Assembly (NCBI GenBank): GCA_007741555.1
Contig: CP036526.1
Coordinates: forward strand, 1,798,001 to 1,862,000
Direction: 5' to 3'
DNA from: Stieleria marina
GTDB taxonomy: Bacteria; Planctomycetota; Planctomycetia; Pirellulales; Pirellulaceae
Length of the DNA: 64,000 bases
Part shown: positions 8,401-17,925 of the stretch, piece by piece
How positions within the stretch are numbered: the first letter of the stretch is position 1
Layout of the letters: every line of letters starts with the position of its first letter
Translations under genes and position numbers: made by a program
Notes under the pieces: model-generated
What the model was told of the DNA's origin: nothing
What the model saw: only the letters and a program-made list of their open reading frames with translations
The model's database searches: none

Positions 8401-10029
8401 TTACAGCGGGAACTCTTCGATCTTGTCGTACAGCGGTAGGTAGCGATAGTAGATTTCTAAGATCATCGCTGACATGGCCGTGGTGTAGAGCCGACCGCCC
8501 ACGTCGCCCCACTTATCTTTGAAATGCCAACTGCCGCTTTCATGGCCCTGGGTGGCTTGCGAGCGAACCAAGTGGTCACGCAATTTGCTGTTGAATTTGT
8601 CCCAGTCGCGATGTCGCGTGTGATGCAGGGCCAGCGATGCGTAGTAGTCGTGGTAGACGTTGGTCAGTGTCGGTCCGCGGTCGGCAATTCGGTCGATTGC
8701 TTGATCGAATAGTGTATGGCCCGGCGCGTGGCCCAAATACAACAGCAGCGTCAAGGCGATGGCGTCCATCGTCGGTTCGCCTTGAGGTGTTTTGTAGCCA
8801 AACGTCCAGTCGGTTTCTTCTTTGACGCTCATCAGGAATTCCTTGGCCATCGGCAGCTCATTGCCGCGGAAGTGAATGCCGTTGCGTTTGGCGGCCAGCA
8901 GCGACATGACTTGCCAGCCAGTCAGGGTCGTGTCACCGGGGCTCCCCGGAACGTAACCCCATGAACCGTTGTAGTGTTGCGCGACGCTTGTGAAATAGCT
9001 GCCGCGTCGCACCAGGTCCATCAGATCGGAGTCGTATTTGTCATCCACGCGAGTCATGGTCAGTGCTTCGCCCAACGCCATCAGCACAATGCCGTGCGAA
9101 TACATGCTGCCGCTTTGCCAATCCAGGCCGTGCTCGGATTCACTGGCGATGCCACGCAAGTAATAGATACCGCGGCGAACCGTTTCGCTGTGTTCGCCGG
9201 TGTGATGCGTGTGGCCAGCGCCAAGAAATGCTAAGAGGGCTAGTCCGGTCGCTCCCGTCGATGGTGTGGGCGAATCGCCTGAGATGCGGCTATGGCGACA
9301 ACGGCCGTTGCAGGGATCGACGTCCAGGTTAAACGACCAGCTGCCGTTGGGACGTTGGTGCAAGGCGAGCCACTGCAGTGCGGCTTCGACGGCGGCTTCG
9401 CTCTGCGCGGTGGCGCCGTATTTTTCGCCCAGTTCTTTGCGGCCTTGCGGAGTGCGCCCCGAGAGCCCTCCGCCCGGCAGACGAATCAGCTGGGCTGAGC
9501 TAGCGGCCGTTGATCCCGCTTTGATCTGGCCCAGTTCGGATGATTCCAGGATCGCCGATTGCGACTCCATGATCAAAGGCGACTGGATCGCGCTGGCGTC
9601 ACTCTGCGCGATCGTCACATCAACAGGTTTTTCTGCGTCGGAAGAAAGTTGGTTCTCAAGTTCGGAGTGATCTTTGGCGACTTCCAGCGTCACGGTGGCG
9701 GTGGGTTCGACCTGACGGCCCCAAAGCGAGATCATCGTCGGCGACACTTGGCTGGCCGAGTACGTGACAATGGCAAAGATCAGCAAAGCGATCAGGTGCA
9801 CAATCGTGCTCACTAAGCAGGATTGAATCTGTCCTTGCCGGAAGAGTTTTGGCGAGTCCGCATCTGATTGCGAGACGGCCAGCAAGGGGGCCGTTTCGGG
9901 GGCCGCGTTTGCGTTTGCCGCTCTTTGCAGCGAAGCCGCCAGTGGAGGCGGAACGATCACCGGAACACTCGTTGCGTCGGCAACGGTATTGGGAGTGGTC
10001 GTATCGGACATGTCGTTTTCGCGGGGCAA
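8401..10029 (-). CDS. Membrane-anchored prenyltransferase/squalene-cyclase-like toroid repeat protein
   Basis: 542 residues. The N-terminal 60 residues are low-complexity and cytoplasmic-looking; residues about 70-93 form one transmembrane helix (LVSTIVHLIALLIFAIVTYS). After a linker, residues 210-540 hold alpha/alpha-toroid repeats resembling squalene cyclase or prenyltransferase repeats: AALQWLALHQRPNGSWSF near 212, YNGSWGYVPGSPGDTTLTGW near 360, and a final GSWHFKDKWGD near 500. The terpene-cyclase DxDD catalytic motif was not seen, so a cyclase reaction is not claimed. Such anchored toroid proteins recur in planctomycetes without a known role. An alternative start is the ATG at 10011. Confidence 0.8.
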   Translation of the reverse strand: MPRENDMSDTTTPNTVADATSVPVIVPPPLAASLQRAANANAAPETAPLLAVSQSDADSPKLFRQGQIQSCLVSTIVHLIALLIFAIVTYSASQVSPTMISLWGRQVEPTATVTLEVAKDHSELENQLSSDAEKPVDVTIAQSDASAIQSPLIMESQSAILESSELGQIKAGSTAASSAQLIRLPGGGLSGRTPQGRKELGEKYGATAQSEAAVEAALQWLALHQRPNGSWSFNLDVDPCNGRCRHSRISGDSPTPSTGATGLALLAFLGAGHTHHTGEHSETVRRGIYYLRGIASESEHGLDWQSGSMYSHGIVLMALGEALTMTRVDDKYDSDLMDLVRRGSYFTSVAQHYNGSWGYVPGSPGDTTLTGWQVMSLLAAKRNGIHFRGNELPMAKEFLMSVKEETDWTFGYKTPQGEPTMDAIALTLLLYLGHAPGHTLFDQAIDRIADRGPTLTNVYHDYYASLALHHTRHRDWDKFNSKLRDHLVRSQATQGHESGSWHFKDKWGDVGGRLYTTAMSAMILEIYYRYLPLYDKIEEFPL

Positions 10030-10092
10030 AGAGAGTCTCCTGACCCTCGATTATACCTCTGGAATAGCAAAAACGTCCGAAACGAAGAAAGG

Positions 10093-10114
10093 GCGATTCC
10101 CTGTTGGGAATCGC
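10093..10114. other. Hairpin in toroid/Gfo spacer
   Basis: GCGATTCCC, loop TGTT, GGGAATCGC: a perfect 9-bp stem in the spacer between the end of the Gfo/Idh gene and the start of the toroid gene, both on the minus strand. On the minus strand it is followed by a loosely T-rich run (CTTTCTTCGTTTC), so it could weakly terminate the upstream Gfo/Idh transcript. Confidence 0.4.
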
Positions 10115-10236
10115 GCTTGAGAGCGTGCAAATGACTGGAGTCTGGTGGTCGACAACTTGGACGCGTTCAGCATCGCCACTGCGAATGACGTAACGCCGCT
10201 GCGATTGACGTCGCAGTGCCCCGCTTCGGCGTGCCG

Positions 10237-12042
10237 CTAGGCGACAGGTTTTTCCATAAACTCGGTTGCCGATTTGATATCGCTGCCGTCTGGCGTGGCA
10301 TCGTTGTCGATATCGAACCAGTCTTCTTTGAATCGCAAGAAGCCGCCTGTTTCCGATTTCGGGTCATTCGCGTTCTTCAGGGCGACATTGGTTGCCAATG
10401 CGATCACGGCATCGCCCAAAGCGACTTCCGGATAGCAGCGTGGGTGGTTTTCCTTGCTTGGGTTACGAATGCAGTAAGCCCAGTGCTCGATCTCTTCGCG
10501 GTATCCGCGGCTGACCGGTCCGGAGTCAGCTGCCTGCGCAACCGGAGCGGCAACGTCTCCGCTGGCACTGGTGTCCAGTGCGTAACCGCCACCGCTTTTC
10601 TTGACGCCGACTTTGCTGCTGGTGTCGCTGTTTCGATAAAGCAGCACATCGGTTTCTTTGTCCAAGATCAACGTGCCTTTGGTACCCATCACAACTTCGC
10701 CCCAACCGCCGAATCCGTTGCCGTTGATGGACGAGTAAGTCACGACCACTTTCTTGTTGGGATCCTGTTCGTAACCAGGGACGCCGCCGCTTGGATACTT
10801 CAACGCCTTGTCTTCGTAACCAACGTCAAACGTTTCGGGATACTCGGGGCCAGGGAATTCAAAGGCACAGTAAACATGGTCACCGACTTCGCGGTCGACC
10901 GGCATGATGTGACGACCGCCGACAGCATGAACGCTTAGCGGGTGAACTTTCTTGCCATCTTCGCGGAGTGACGTCAAGAAAATACTGACGGCGTCCAGCT
11001 GGTGACTGCCCAGTTCGGCCATCAAGCCTGCACCGGTACGCTGGAACAAACGCCAGCGATGCAGTTCTTCTTCTGCCGTGAACATATTTTCGCCCACGGA
11101 AAAATCTTGGTAGCCGAACTTCGACGCGTCGACGTTTCCATCGGCTTGCCATGCCGTCCACAAAGCGACTTCTTGAGTCAATCGTTCGACGTCGCTAGCA
11201 CTGGCATTCTTTAGTGCGTTCACGCGGTTGCGAAGGTCGCCGGCGACTTTATTCGATCCAGGCAGCGGCATCTTCCAGCTGTCTCCACCGGGCAGGTTAC
11301 CGCGGTGCCACTGAGCACGAATGTGATGCAGTTGTCCAAGCAGGCCCCATTTGATCAAGTTGACGGCGTTGTCGTACTTGACGTTGTAGTGACGTTGGTG
11401 GCCGGTGGCCAAATGGATCGGGTTGTCATCCTTGTCTTTCATCGTGCCGGCCATGCGTGACATGACTTTGCACTGTGCGACATTGTGAGCCATTAGTTTT
11501 TCGGTAAGCACATGCAGACCTCGCTTCATTGCCTGCGCTGCTACCGGAGCGTGCAGCCAAAGCGGAAGCGCGATGATCACCGCTTCGATGTCTTTGTCGT
11601 CCAAGCAGGCCATGATCCCGCCATTGCTGCCGTCGTAGACTTTGACATTCTTGCGAGCTTCGGCTTCGTTTTTGTAGCCAGCAACATTGATCAAACCAGG
11701 GCGTCGACCGAGTGCGGATGGGCTGCTCCAATCACCGTGAAACGCGCGGCGTTGACCGAAGGGGCGGATGTCGCAAATCGCTTTGACATCGACGTATTCG
11801 GGATTGCATCCGCCGATCAACACGTTGCCTTCGTCGCCCGTTCCGATGACGGCCACGCGGACGGGATCGTTGACTTTGCCATAGCCAAAGTAAGCCGCGC
11901 CCAGTCCAGCACCACTGACGGCACCGGCGCCGACGATGCCGCGAAGAAAATCTCGCCGGTTCACATCGTAGTAGCTTCCGATGGCGGAATAGTAGTTGTC
12001 CAAGCCCACTTCGCGTTCTTCGGGGGAGAGCTTATCGACCAT
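10237..12042 (-). CDS. Gfo/Idh/MocA family oxidoreductase with Tat-type leader
   Basis: 601 residues, longer than a minimal Gfo/Idh enzyme. A leader-like segment RRDFLRGIVGAGAVSGAGL near residues 29-48 suggests Tat export. Then comes the dinucleotide-binding start VRVAVIGTGDEGNVLIGG near 62, the EKLMAHNVAQCKVM motif (the EKP-like catalytic region) near 178, and a C-terminal domain with FGGWGEVVMGTKGTLILDKE near 440. Family members oxidise or reduce sugars and cyclitols using tightly bound NAD(P). Exported versions with extra insertions are numerous in planctomycetes; the substrate is unknown. It lies downstream of a DoxX-like gene on the same strand with a 188-base spacer. Confidence 0.88.
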   Translation of the reverse strand: MVDKLSPEEREVGLDNYYSAIGSYYDVNRRDFLRGIVGAGAVSGAGLGAAYFGYGKVNDPVRVAVIGTGDEGNVLIGGCNPEYVDVKAICDIRPFGQRRAFHGDWSSPSALGRRPGLINVAGYKNEAEARKNVKVYDGSNGGIMACLDDKDIEAVIIALPLWLHAPVAAQAMKRGLHVLTEKLMAHNVAQCKVMSRMAGTMKDKDDNPIHLATGHQRHYNVKYDNAVNLIKWGLLGQLHHIRAQWHRGNLPGGDSWKMPLPGSNKVAGDLRNRVNALKNASASDVERLTQEVALWTAWQADGNVDASKFGYQDFSVGENMFTAEEELHRWRLFQRTGAGLMAELGSHQLDAVSIFLTSLREDGKKVHPLSVHAVGGRHIMPVDREVGDHVYCAFEFPGPEYPETFDVGYEDKALKYPSGGVPGYEQDPNKKVVVTYSSINGNGFGGWGEVVMGTKGTLILDKETDVLLYRNSDTSSKVGVKKSGGGYALDTSASGDVAAPVAQAADSGPVSRGYREEIEHWAYCIRNPSKENHPRCYPEVALGDAVIALATNVALKNANDPKSETGGFLRFKEDWFDIDNDATPDGSDIKSATEFMEKPVA

Positions 12043-12230
12043 GGTTGAGTCCTTGATGAATTCGGTTTGCTTACGCGTTGAGGTGTTTTATTGGGGGGCC
12101 GCTCGCAGGCACTTGAGAGTGCGAATCACTGCGACAGGCTAATTGTTTTCGTCGGATCGGAATGGATGTCGTCCGCATTCATTGTAAGAGCCCGGCCCGT
12201 AGTGGGCCGCAAAAAACTCTCAAATGCAGA

Positions 12231-13175
12231 TCACTCGACTTCCACCCGGTGGCCGTAGGTTTTGCGAATGATCAGGTGCAGGAAGTAGTCCAAGCCGGCA
12301 AATCGACCGGCCGCTGTTCCGGCCAGGACTAGGCAAGCCATGCACTCGATCAATTGGTAGTTGCTGGATGCAGGCCCCGTGACGGGCGGATACTGGCTCA
12401 GGAATACAGAACCGAGAAAACCTGCCGCGGCTAACGCAGCAACCGGCGTGAAAAAGCCAAGCAAGAGGCAAAGGCCAACGGCGATATCAAAATACGGAAC
12501 AAAGCGATTGATGGTTCCAGTGTGCATTCCCAGGGGGGCCTCGAACTGCAGGTACCCGCTGGCTTCTTGTTGGGCTGGCGTTGCGACGGCGTTTTGGTTG
12601 GCTTCGTAGTTTTCCCACAGTTGCGAAATTTCGGCCAATGCCGGTTTCAGTTTGCCGACCCGTTCACGGCGAATCGTGTCACGCTGGCCTCGCAAACTGG
12701 CCACGCCGTCACGCATTGGATCGGCATCCATGGCTTCCTCACGCAGGGCGCCCAGATCGTATTCATCCAGATCCTGTTTATAGTCCACAAACACCTGTTG
12801 TTGCAGTTCAACGACGGTGGCGTAGTTTTTCTGAGCCTGGTTGATCTGCTTTTCGTCAAAACCATAGTGGTTCGCAACTTGGTCCCGAAACATTGCCAGG
12901 TAAAGCATGCTCTGGTCCATGTCGCGACGAATGTTGCCGTCGGAGTCCCAAACCAGTTTTTGGAAATGGTCGGCCAAGGGGCCGCGTGCGTTTGCAAAGA
13001 ACGGAGCAGCGTCCCAGTTGCCTTTCTGGTACTTGTCCAATCCTTCACTATAGAAATGCCATCCAACTGTTAGCCGTAGCAGCACCAACATGGTGGCACC
13101 AATGAGGCCAAGTAAACGTGGCGAGAGTCCCCACCCGACGCAAAGCCGCAATGGGAACAGCAGAATATTTCGCAC
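12231..13175 (-). CDS. DoxX family membrane protein with periplasmic insert
   Basis: About 314 residues from the GTG at 13175, which has GGAG ten bases upstream; the frame stays open to 13319 and an internal ATG is at 13091, so the start is uncertain. The first helix LLGLIGATMLVLLRLTVGW is followed by HFYSEGLDKYQ, the DoxX signature. A long soluble, partly coiled-coil insert (about residues 70-220) is rich in Lys, Gln and Asp. Three further helices follow, including IAVGLCLLLGFFTPVAALAA and CMACLVLAGTAAGRFAGLDYF. DoxX proteins are small inner-membrane redox-associated proteins of mixed function. It precedes the Gfo/Idh gene on the minus strand. Confidence 0.77.
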   Translation of the reverse strand: MRNILLFPLRLCVGWGLSPRLLGLIGATMLVLLRLTVGWHFYSEGLDKYQKGNWDAAPFFANARGPLADHFQKLVWDSDGNIRRDMDQSMLYLAMFRDQVANHYGFDEKQINQAQKNYATVVELQQQVFVDYKQDLDEYDLGALREEAMDADPMRDGVASLRGQRDTIRRERVGKLKPALAEISQLWENYEANQNAVATPAQQEASGYLQFEAPLGMHTGTINRFVPYFDIAVGLCLLLGFFTPVAALAAAGFLGSVFLSQYPPVTGPASSNYQLIECMACLVLAGTAAGRFAGLDYFLHLIIRKTYGHRVEVE

Positions 13176-13393
13176 GAAGAAGGTACTCCGAAAGAGATGG
13201 GGGGACCAATGCGAGTCGACCCACCCAAGGAAGGGCTCAAAATGGCCAAAAAGTGCCATCGGGTCGCCTATTATGGCAAGGGAACCGCCCGACGCCAACC
13301 ATAAAGGCAGGCGTATCACCTACTTCGCTACAAAGTGTCACGGGCCCCCGCGAGAGAAACCGTTAGGGGTCTCGCAGACGGGAGAGTTTCGCA

Positions 13394-14062
13394 TCAATCG
13401 CGGCGACTCATGATGATCATCACGTAGTAAAGCAGCGTCATTACCGACTGCAGAGTTGCGGCAACGTACGTCAGCGCGGCGGCATTGAGGACTTTGGCGA
13501 CATAGCGTTCTTCCGCCCCAGCGATCATCCCCTGGTCAACCAATTGCTGACGGGCCCGGCGGCTTGCATCGAATTCGACCGGCAGCGTGATGAGCTGAAA
13601 AAACACCACTGCCGAAAATACAATCACGCCGATGATCATCAGCGGTTGAAAATTAAACAGCATTCCGCCAAACAACATGTACATGCCTGCTCCGCTGCCA
13701 AAGCTGGCTGCGGGAACGGCGGCGGCGCGAATCTTCAGCGGCATGTAGCCTTGCGCATCTTGGAAAGCGTGTCCCGCTTCGTGGCAGGCCACACCCAATG
13801 CGGCCATCGAGCGACCGTTGTAAACGTCGCTGCTTAGGCGCAGGACCTTGGCTCTTGGGTCGTAGTGATCGCTCAGTCGCCCGCCGACTTGTTCGATTCC
13901 AACATTCGTCAAACCAGCCGAGTCCAGCATTCGGCGAGCCGATTCAGCGCCCGACATTCGGGCTGGAACTTGGCTCATCGACGAAAAAGCAGACTTCACC
14001 CGCCACTGGGCGTACATGCCTAGCAGCATCGGGGGAATCACAAAAACAAGGTACATCATCAT
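13394..14062 (-). CDS. Zinc metallopeptidase, YugP family (membrane)
   Basis: 222 residues. An N-terminal helix (MMMYLVFVIPPMLLGMYAQW) is followed by ARRMLDSAGLTNVGIE near 42, a region typical of the neutral zinc metallopeptidase family represented by Bacillus YugP. The zinc site ACHEAGHAFQDAQGYMPLKI (HExxH) lies near residue 88. Two more hydrophobic segments (LMIIGVIVFSAVVFFQLITL and a C-terminal helix ending SRRD) anchor it in the membrane. A role in membrane protein turnover is inferred from the fold only. The length and order of elements agree with the family. It stands just upstream of the large M28 peptidase gene on the same strand, separated by about 150 bases. Confidence 0.9.
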   Translation of the reverse strand: MMMYLVFVIPPMLLGMYAQWRVKSAFSSMSQVPARMSGAESARRMLDSAGLTNVGIEQVGGRLSDHYDPRAKVLRLSSDVYNGRSMAALGVACHEAGHAFQDAQGYMPLKIRAAAVPAASFGSGAGMYMLFGGMLFNFQPLMIIGVIVFSAVVFFQLITLPVEFDASRRARQQLVDQGMIAGAEERYVAKVLNAAALTYVAATLQSVMTLLYYVMIIMSRRD

Positions 14063-14216
14063 CGTAATGTTTATCCTTCAACAATGCGGTTGATCCCGCA
14101 GATTAGTATTTCAGCAAAAAGTGCTTGCCGCCAAATCGGCAGTCAGACTCATCCAGCACATACAATGCAAGTGCCGCGCCAATGGTGAAAAGTACGGTCT
14201 TTGGTCGCTGTCCCGC

Positions 14217-17200
14217 TTATTCCCGAGCCGACGGGGTCACTTTCAAAGTGAGGACTTTGTCGCCCCTGCGGACATCCATTTCGGTCTCCTGACCAATCTT
14301 TAGCGCTTCGATGGCATAGGTGTAGTCATAGATGTCTTCGATTTTTTTGCCAGCCAGTTTGATGATAATGTCCCCGCCTTGGACACCGGCTTTGGCAGCG
14401 GGGCCTTTTCCCGCTACGCCACTGAGTTTCAATCCCTTGATGTCGCCTGCTACATAATCCGGAATCGTTCCTAGATAAGCGGTCAGCCGGACACGTGGTT
14501 GGTCGACTTGTTCAGCGTTTTCGTCCAGCTCGAATTTCGGTGCTTTGTCGGAAGTCATCACGCCGCGTGCGAGCAGCGCAAAGAGTCGCGAAATTTTGGC
14601 GGCTCCGTCATAGTTCAGTTTGTCAGGTGTGTCGCGCGGTGTGTGATAGTCCTCGTGTGCTCCCGTGAAAGCCGCCAGAATTGGTACGTCACGCGCAACA
14701 AACGCAGATGCGTCCGTTGGCAAGCGCGTGCTTGTTTTGTCCAGCGTCAGGGCCAGCCCAACCGGCACATTTCGACGTTGCACTTCGCCTTCGAAACCTG
14801 GGGACGAACCGATTCCTTGAATCACTAGTTTTTCGCGAAGCCGACCCACCATGTCCAGGTTCAGATAGGTCGCGATCGCTGCGGTCAGTGGTTCGGCGTC
14901 GGTCGACGTACCGTGTGCGTGCGCGGCTTTCTGTTCATTGTTCGTTTGGGACGCGGCATTCTTGGGAGCGTTGGGATAGAGCCTGTAAAAATCTTTGACA
15001 TACGCTTGTGATCCAAACAGTCCCAATTCTTCGCCGCTCCAGGCGGCCACGATCAAATCGCGTTTGGCCTTGAAGCGACCGGCCGATTTTTCGCTGGCCA
15101 AGTACTGGGCGATTTCAAGCATCGACCCGACCCCGCTCGCATTGTCGTCCGCTCCGACGTGGACCTGGTCGCGTTCGTCGTCTTTGGCAAGTGAATTGCT
15201 GCCGCCGCCTTTTCCTAAGTGGTCAATGTGTGCGCCCAACACCACGGCTTGTCCGGATTCGTTGGGTTGGTCGCCGGCAGGCAATCGTGCAATCACGTTT
15301 CGTCCCGTCCCTCGGTTCCGTTTGATGTCGATGTTGGCAGCGATTTTTACTTCGCCCAGTTGCATGCCCATCGCCATCTGGCCGTCGTCGATCCCGGCCT
15401 GTGTTTTGGCCAAATCGTCTCCGGCTAGTTTGAAAATCTTTGACGCGACTGCGTCCGAGATGGTTATGCCAGCGATGCTGACTTCGGCTTGCGAAGCGTC
15501 GGAGTCGAAGCGAATCAAATCGTTTTTGTACTTGCTCGTTGGACCAGCTACGAAAATGATTCCTTTAGCGCCCAGGTCACGTGCGATCGTCGCTTTGCGG
15601 CGCGGTGCGCTGTAGCGGGCCAATTGCTGACGTCGTTCGGGAGTGATTTCCTGAGGCAAATCGCGCAGCACCATGACCCATTTGTCCGTGACATCGAGGT
15701 GCACGTAGCTGTCGTACTCTTCGACATCGTCGCCTCCGGGAATTTTCATTCCGTAACCAGCAAAGACAACGCCGGTCGCTTCGATCTCGCCGTTTTTAGA
15801 AAACGAAAGTGGCAGCCAGTCTTGGCGGATTTCGAGTGCTTCGTCGCCAAGCGTTACCTTGTTTTGGGCAGTCAAAGTCGAACCGGCCGGGAAATCGAAC
15901 GAGTGGAAAAAAGTGCCGTCATCGCCCGCGGGCAAGTATCCCAGGCTTTCCAAATAGGCAGCAACATACGCCGTGGCCCGTCGCTCGCCCTCGGTGCCGG
16001 TTAGTCGTCCGCCCAGTTCGGGGCGAGTGAGGTAATCGACGTGTCGCATGATGTCAGTCGGCGAAAATTCGGGCGAAGTTTCGTGAGCGGCCGCCAAGGC
16101 CGCATCTTGATCTTCGTTGCCTGGTTGCGAGGCTTGGTCGCTTAGCCCCAGGCGTTTTCGCATCTCCGTGTCGTTCCAATCGGCCACGTAGATCTGTGAT
16201 TGTTTCTTGTGCCGATTGCTGGTCCAGGAAAGTTGTTTTCCGTTTGGCAAAAACACAGGCAGCCCGTCGAATCCATCCGTGAACGTGACCCGTTGTGGTT
16301 CACTCGCTCCATCGGCGCGAACACAGCTCAATTCGAAATTGGCAAAATTCATTCCGCCGTTCACGAAATCATGGTTGGTCGTAAACACGAGGTAGTCCCC
16401 GCTCGGGTGAAAGAACGGAGCCCAGCTCATGGCGTTGAGTTCTGTCAGTCGGCGAACATCGGTTCCGTCGACGTTCATGGTGTAGATCTCGGCGGTCGCG
16501 CCGTTTTCAGCGAAGCGTCGCCAACAAATTCGCTTGCCGTCGGGCGAAAAGAACGGTCCACCGTCGTAGCCTCGCACGTCGGTCAGTTGGCGAACATTGG
16601 TGCCGTCGGCGTTCATGATGAAAAGATCGATCATGTAAGACGGCTCACGTTCGAACATTTCCTTTTCGCGCTGGCTGAGCTCCTTTGTGAAAACGTTTCG
16701 ATTCGAAGCAAAAACGATTTGCGAACCGTCCGGGCTATAGCTCGCTTCGGCGTCGTATCCCTTGGCGTTGGTCAGTCGTTTGTACTGGCCGTCGTCGCCG
16801 CGTTCGTAGATTTCGTACTCGTTGTCGTAGTCCCACGAATAGCGACGTTCTTTTCCGGATTCGCGAAACGCGAGTTCGTCGGATTGTTTCTGCGCGGCTT
16901 GCGGATCGTCGTGGGTGCTTGAGAAAAGGATGCGGTCGCCTTGCGGGTGAATCCACGCACACGTGGTTTTACCAAGTCCCGGTGAGACTTTTTCGATGTC
17001 GCCGGTTTCCAGATCCGTCACGTAAATTTGATAGAAAGGATTGGCCGGATCCCGTTCACTTTGAAAAACCATCCGGCGACCATCGGCACTGAAATATCCT
17101 TCGCCAGCACGACGCCCTTCAAAGGTCAGACGCCGTCGGTTGGTCAGCAGTTCGGCTTCCCGTTTGGCGGCTGCGGCCGCGACTTTTGCTTTATCTTCGT

Positions 17201-17324
17201 CCGAGAGTGCCGCATGAGGATCGGCGTGCGGATTGGTGGCGGCAGGTTTTTCCTGAGCCTGCAATTGAAATGCAAACGTCAGGCACAGCGCGAACAACGA
17301 ATATTGGACGGATGTTTTGAACAT
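14217..17324 (-). CDS. Secreted TolB-like propeller - M28 aminopeptidase - PDZ protein
   Basis: 1035 residues. A signal peptide (cleavage after LQAQ) is followed by a TolB/WD40-like beta-propeller (residues 60-400) with repeats such as YSPDGSQIVFASNR and FSPDGKRICWRRFA. A PA-type insert leads to the M28 zinc peptidase core (about 650-930): VVLGAHIDHLGKGG, GADDNASGVGSMLEIA, SGEELGLFGSQAYV and the late HEDYHTPRDTPDKLNY supply the expected His, Asp, Glu and His ligands. A PDZ domain closes the protein (GPAAKAGVQGGDIIIKLAGK). It should be an extracytoplasmic aminopeptidase. The propeller-M28-PDZ combination in one chain is larger than typical M28 enzymes. The start is ATG at 17324. Confidence 0.9.
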   Translation of the reverse strand: MFKTSVQYSLFALCLTFAFQLQAQEKPAATNPHADPHAALSDEDKAKVAAAAAKREAELLTNRRRLTFEGRRAGEGYFSADGRRMVFQSERDPANPFYQIYVTDLETGDIEKVSPGLGKTTCAWIHPQGDRILFSSTHDDPQAAQKQSDELAFRESGKERRYSWDYDNEYEIYERGDDGQYKRLTNAKGYDAEASYSPDGSQIVFASNRNVFTKELSQREKEMFEREPSYMIDLFIMNADGTNVRQLTDVRGYDGGPFFSPDGKRICWRRFAENGATAEIYTMNVDGTDVRRLTELNAMSWAPFFHPSGDYLVFTTNHDFVNGGMNFANFELSCVRADGASEPQRVTFTDGFDGLPVFLPNGKQLSWTSNRHKKQSQIYVADWNDTEMRKRLGLSDQASQPGNEDQDAALAAAHETSPEFSPTDIMRHVDYLTRPELGGRLTGTEGERRATAYVAAYLESLGYLPAGDDGTFFHSFDFPAGSTLTAQNKVTLGDEALEIRQDWLPLSFSKNGEIEATGVVFAGYGMKIPGGDDVEEYDSYVHLDVTDKWVMVLRDLPQEITPERRQQLARYSAPRRKATIARDLGAKGIIFVAGPTSKYKNDLIRFDSDASQAEVSIAGITISDAVASKIFKLAGDDLAKTQAGIDDGQMAMGMQLGEVKIAANIDIKRNRGTGRNVIARLPAGDQPNESGQAVVLGAHIDHLGKGGGSNSLAKDDERDQVHVGADDNASGVGSMLEIAQYLASEKSAGRFKAKRDLIVAAWSGEELGLFGSQAYVKDFYRLYPNAPKNAASQTNNEQKAAHAHGTSTDAEPLTAAIATYLNLDMVGRLREKLVIQGIGSSPGFEGEVQRRNVPVGLALTLDKTSTRLPTDASAFVARDVPILAAFTGAHEDYHTPRDTPDKLNYDGAAKISRLFALLARGVMTSDKAPKFELDENAEQVDQPRVRLTAYLGTIPDYVAGDIKGLKLSGVAGKGPAAKAGVQGGDIIIKLAGKKIEDIYDYTYAIEALKIGQETEMDVRRGDKVLTLKVTPSARE

Positions 17325-17453
17325 CGTGGCTTCCGTGATGAAAAAAGTCAGTATTGGCCTTAGAACAGAATCTTAGCGTTTTATCGCTGGATTGGCGGCG
17401 CAGATCGATTCTTTCAGCCACGGCCGCTAATTGGCAGCCGCGATGACTCGCTT

Positions 17454-17852
17454 CTACGCATTGGGGCTCAGACCTTGGGCACCACGCAAGCAAATCAGGT
17501 CTTCACTCCACTGCTTGAATAGCTCGCCGCGGTCAGCATTGTTTCGGAAAACGCGGACGCTGCTTTGGTCCTTGCGAGCATCTTCGCGGACCAGTCCAAA
17601 GAGTTCGTGATACTCTGCGTCCGGGGCAGGTTCGTCGGCGTTGGCGTTACTACGATCCACCCGCGCGGTCGCCTCGAAGCGAAAAATTTGCAGCCAGCCG
17701 GGCCGCTGCACGGCGACCAACCGGACGTTTCGCAGTTTGGCTGTGCCGCCAAAATAACCGTCGGTGGTTAGATGGCGGCGAATAGCCCGTTCCATGTCGT
17801 GATCGCCCACCCAGTTGTGCCAGCGCTCGCGTAGATGTTTGATCCAGGACAT
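17454..17852 (-). CDS. Small conserved-looking hypothetical protein
   Basis: About 132 residues from the ATG at 17852 (MSWIKHLRERWHNWVGDHD); the frame extends to 17903 but those residues look like untranslated leader. The product is soluble, without signal or membrane segments, and has a Trp- and His-rich N-terminus and a region GWLQIFRFEATARVD that suggests a small alpha/beta fold. No family was recognised. It lies between the M28 peptidase gene and the DUF3500 gene, all on the minus strand, with 73 bases from the latter. Coding is supported by codon regularity and a plausible N-terminus; function is unknown. Confidence 0.6.
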   Translation of the reverse strand: MSWIKHLRERWHNWVGDHDMERAIRRHLTTDGYFGGTAKLRNVRLVAVQRPGWLQIFRFEATARVDRSNANADEPAPDAEYHELFGLVREDARKDQSSVRVFRNNADRGELFKQWSEDLICLRGAQGLSPNA

Positions 17853-17925
17853 GGGGGGGCTTTGCTCAGTCAGCTGCGAATAAAAAATCGGAGGGCACCA
17901 CAACGTTAATGTTGTGACCGACTAA

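Noticed and set aside
12192-12209. Hairpin CGGCCC/GGGCCG after the DoxX-like gene
   Set aside because: The A/T run lies on the wrong side for a minus-strand terminator, so it was not called.
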